Origin: Spirochaetes bacterium GWE1_32_154
GTDB lineage: Bacteria; Spirochaetota; GWE2-31-10
DNA length: 64,000 nt
NCBI GenBank assembly: GCA_001829315.1
Contig: MIAY01000034.1
Location: 28,845-92,844 of the forward strand
Direction of reading: 5' to 3'
A model generated the notes under the pieces. That model was not told the origin of the DNA. It was given only the letters and a program-made list of their open reading frames with translations, and ran no database searches. The translations under genes and the position numbers were made by a program. This document shows, piece by piece, positions 61,499 to 64,000 of the stretch. Position 1 is the first letter of the stretch. Each line of letters starts with the position of its first letter.

Positions 61499-62551
61499 AT
61501 GAAATTTAAAATATATAATGATGAGTATGCAAATTCTATTCAAAATTACCTGGAAAATCATCCTCAATATACAGTCTGGCATTCAAAATCATGGTTTAAT
61601 AATCGTTTAACATCGAAGAAGATTACAAAAATAATTGCTTTTAGTATAGAAGATACAAATACTGTTATTGCAGCCGGTGTTGTTCAGGTAGTGAATAAAT
61701 CAAGGTTTTTCAAGTATGGATATGTTCAGGCCGGTTTTTTATATGATTTCATTGATGATAGTGTTATGAATGAGATATTGAATGGGTTGAAAAAATGTGC
61801 AGATTCAGAAAAACTGATGTATATAGACATTGATTCAACCGGAAAATATTCAGATGATTATACAAATATTTTAAAAAACATTAATGAGTATTCACTCATT
61901 AATATAAAACCAATTATTCCTCAATTTACTACGATGATTAATATTAAGCAAACAGAAGACGAAATACTGGAACAAATGAAACCTAAAGGCCGTTATAATA
62001 TTAAAATTGCTTTGAAAAAAGGTGTGACGATTAGAGCTTCAAAATCAGAAAGTGATATTCGAGCGTTTTATACCATGCTTCTTGAAACAACGTTGCGGGA
62101 TGGTTTTAAACCCAATGATTTTGAGTATTATAAGAGTTTTGTAGAAACAATCAACGGATGTGTTTTACTCATTGCTGAACATGAAGGTGAAATAATTGCC
62201 GGTGGTATTTTTACGTATACCGGTAAACAGGCTTTGTATTATTACGGTGCATCATCAAATAATAAGAGAAATTGTATGGCTCCATATCTTGTTCAGTGGG
62301 AAGCAATTCGGGAAGGAATTAAAAATAGTTGTGAATATTATGATTTTATGGGAATTCAGGATCCTGATAAAACTGATGATCCTTTAGCCGGAGTTACTGA
62401 TTTTAAATTAAAATTTGGTGGTAGTATTGTAAAATTTAATAATTCGATTAGAATTGTTACCAATGAAATGAAATATATAGTATTTCGTAATTTGTTTGGT
62501 ATAAAAAATAATATTTCAAATTTATACAGTTTTTTTCATAAAATCCGATAG
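61499..62551 (+). CDS. FemAB-type peptidoglycan aminoacyltransferase
   Basis: This 350-residue protein shows the two GNAT-like halves of FemX/FmhB enzymes: EQMKPKGRYNIKIALKKGVT in the first, and EGEIIAGGIFTYTGKQALYY with YGASSNNKRN plus MAPYLVQWEAIREG in the second. YYDFMGIQDP... and FKLKFGGSIVKF close the fold. Such enzymes add amino acids from aminoacyl-tRNA to lipid II to build interpeptide bridges. AAGGA precedes the start. Confidence 0.87.
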   Translation: MKFKIYNDEYANSIQNYLENHPQYTVWHSKSWFNNRLTSKKITKIIAFSIEDTNTVIAAGVVQVVNKSRFFKYGYVQAGFLYDFIDDSVMNEILNGLKKCADSEKLMYIDIDSTGKYSDDYTNILKNINEYSLINIKPIIPQFTTMINIKQTEDEILEQMKPKGRYNIKIALKKGVTIRASKSESDIRAFYTMLLETTLRDGFKPNDFEYYKSFVETINGCVLLIAEHEGEIIAGGIFTYTGKQALYYYGASSNNKRNCMAPYLVQWEAIREGIKNSCEYYDFMGIQDPDKTDDPLAGVTDFKLKFGGSIVKFNNSIRIVTNEMKYIVFRNLFGIKNNISNLYSFFHKIR

Positions 62552-62575
62552 TTTAGTTATAGGACTGTAATAAAT

Positions 62576-64000
62576 ATGTCAAATTTTTCAAAAGCGATAG
62601 CGAGCTTTTTAATATTAATTATCATCTCCATATCTCTCTATTTTGTTATATATCAGGGAAATTTTGATATTAAAGCTATTAAATTTATTAATAGCAACCT
62701 TGAAATGCGATATACAAATGAATTAAATACAGTTTCATCCACCTTAGCAGATTTCCTTTCAAAGAAAACACTTCGTATTAATGAATATCTGGCTGGTTTT
62801 GATTACAATAAATATTTTAACCGGGTTCAGATTCGTCAGGTAAGTGTTGAAAATGAAAACAGATTATCTGAAAGAATTTTTCAGGATGATCCGCATTTAA
62901 AAAAAGTTAAATTTATCACTAATTCAGGTGAAGTTTTATATTCAACTGATAAAAGTGAAATTATTTCTATTAAACAGGGCAATAATATACTTTTTTCTTC
63001 AAGTGACGGTATCGAAAAAAATAAAGAGATTTTTAATTTTTCAACTGAAAAAGAAACGTTTATTCGAGTTGATAATGATGTTGTTTTAAAACGCAATGTT
63101 GTATTTAATGAAAAAAATTCAGGCGTTATACTGTTTTATTATAATAAAGGTTTTGTTAATGACTGTTTCAGAAATATTGACACTTTTTCATTTTATGATT
63201 CCACATTTATTGATGGTTCTATTGTAATCCTTAATAAACCTTCAATAATTCCTGATACAGAATTAAATAGTGCTATCTTTAATGAGAACAATGAGATTTC
63301 ATTTTTAATTAAAGACATTGAAAAAAATAGTGAAATCGAACAGAAATTCAGAGTTTTAAAATCGTCAGTGAATGGTTTTGATTTATCCGTTATTTCATTA
63401 CATGATATTGCATTATTTAATCTTGATAAAAAGAAATCGATGATTCTGATGTATCTTCTTGTATTTAGTGTATATTTATTAATTTTAATGGTGTTATTAT
63501 CTGGTAAGAGTGAAATTATTAAAGCACGGGAACGGTTGTCATTATTTACTGCCACATTACTCGAAGAATTTATTAATGCAAAAACAAAAGAAGATATTGA
63601 AGCTATTAGAAACAGTTTAGGCGATAAGAAAAAAACTATTTTAAAAGGTTTGTATATTAATTTCAAAAAATTAAAACCAAATGATAAAAAAAACATTGAA
63701 GATGAGCTTGATAGTGTATTATTAAAGATAGAAGATAGTTTTAAAAAGCGAATTAAACCTGAATATGATGGCGATAATATTGTAAGAATTGAAAAATTAT
63801 TCGAACGATTTATTGAAACTATTGCTGAAAAAGGTATTAATATTACCGGTGAAGTTCGTCAGGCCACAGGACATAAAAAATCAGTAAAAGAAGAACTAGA
63901 TGAAGTTGAAGATGCTGAAGACCTTGAAGATGCTGAAGACCTTGAAGATGCTGAAGACCTTGAAGATGCTGAAGACCTTGAAGATGCTGAAGACCTTGAA
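62576..64000 (+). CDS. Membrane protein with periplasmic sensor-like domain and acidic repeats (cut by window end)
   Basis: The frame is open from ATG 62576 to the last base (475 codons) and is missing from the ORF track because it has no stop. It has an N-terminal membrane helix (LIIISISLYFVIYQG), an extracytoplasmic domain of about 250 residues reminiscent of dCache sensors, a second helix (MILMYLLVFSVYLLILMVLL), and a charged, helical cytoplasmic part. At 63908 it enters a tandem 18-bp repeat (GAAGATGCTGAAGACCTT) encoding EDAEDL, five copies up to the window end. Spirochaetes carry similar acidic repeat proteins. The function is unknown. Confidence 0.85.
   Translation, partial: MSNFSKAIASFLILIIISISLYFVIYQGNFDIKAIKFINSNLEMRYTNELNTVSSTLADFLSKKTLRINEYLAGFDYNKYFNRVQIRQVSVENENRLSERIFQDDPHLKKVKFITNSGEVLYSTDKSEIISIKQGNNILFSSSDGIEKNKEIFNFSTEKETFIRVDNDVVLKRNVVFNEKNSGVILFYYNKGFVNDCFRNIDTFSFYDSTFIDGSIVILNKPSIIPDTELNSAIFNENNEISFLIKDIEKNSEIEQKFRVLKSSVNGFDLSVISLHDIALFNLDKKKSMILMYLLVFSVYLLILMVLLSGKSEIIKARERLSLFTATLLEEFINAKTKEDIEAIRNSLGDKKKTILKGLYINFKKLKPNDKKNIEDELDSVLLKIEDSFKKRIKPEYDGDNIVRIEKLFERFIETIAEKGINITGEVRQATGHKKSVKEELDEVEDAEDLEDAEDLEDAEDLEDAEDLEDAEDLE
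63908..64000 (+). repeat. Tandem 18-bp repeat encoding EDAEDL
   Basis: GAAGATGCTGAAGACCTT is repeated five times without a base change, and a sixth copy is cut by the window end. The identity at nucleotide level suggests recent expansion by slippage or recombination. Confidence 0.95.

Noticed and set aside
63193-63696. Minus-strand ORFs 62881-63096 and 63193-63696
   Set aside because: They are shadows of the long open plus-strand frame 62576-64000, which has a start and a coherent two-helix membrane topology.
63908-64000. CRISPR array at the window end
   Set aside because: The units are contiguous 18-mers without spacers and encode EDAEDL in the frame of the gene; no CRISPR array was seen anywhere in the window.

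Overview
The window is AT-rich, gene-dense DNA from a diderm bacterium that looks like a spirochaete or a close relative. This is inferred from a protein of the DUF4954 type, many lipoproteins with loose lipoboxes, PEGA and FN3 surface proteins, two diguanylate cyclases (one with a long insert in its GGDEF domain), and a membrane protein ending in acidic tandem repeats. No rRNA or other taxonomic marker is present, so the assignment stays tentative.

Layout. 1-2473: the end of a sigma-54 activator, then a decayed island with a toxin-antitoxin pair, a broken second antitoxin, and remnants of type IIG restriction-modification genes. 2474-16370: a signalling region with two chemoreceptors, cheW, cheR, cheA and cheY, two histidine kinases, a response regulator, a STAS protein and a diguanylate cyclase; no cheB or cheD is seen. 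16414-18471: mntP and a lipoprotein. 18549-24124: a complete late biotin operon bioAFGCDB behind a promoter overlapped by a BirA-type operator. 24243-32178: a SIMPL protein, YjdM, and an operon of an ECF sigma factor, a FecR/beta-propeller protein, a TolB-like membrane protein and an esterase lipoprotein; then a PKD/beta-helix lipoprotein and an ICMT-like methyltransferase. 32488-42633: an exported alpha-glucan set (debranching enzyme, GH31, GH13, a tandem CBM21-like lipoprotein), a solute-binding protein and a PEGA protein. 43071-50481: sua5, DUF4954, a diguanylate cyclase, and a fatty-acid operon fabF-fabG-hadA-like-hadB-like with a palindromic operator at its promoter. 50901-64000: an FN3 lipoprotein, a membrane-bound LuxR-type regulator, a lytic transglycosylase/L,D-transpeptidase fusion, DUF2293, a beta-solenoid lipoprotein, glgC, a GerMN protein, tRNA-Met, a FemAB-type transferase, and a truncated membrane sensor.

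The glucan enzymes probably degrade starch or glycogen outside the cytoplasm, while glgC points to intracellular glycogen synthesis.

The most striking unexplained structure is a family of eight small palindromic elements (about 44-169 bp). They share GAGCYTCTTGCAAAAAT-like termini and have no coding capacity. Four have exact 4-bp flanking duplications and three match at three of four bases, so they behave like non-autonomous transposons. In four genes the stop codon spans the junction between gene and element.

All calls come from reading the sequence and the supplied translations; no database search was run.
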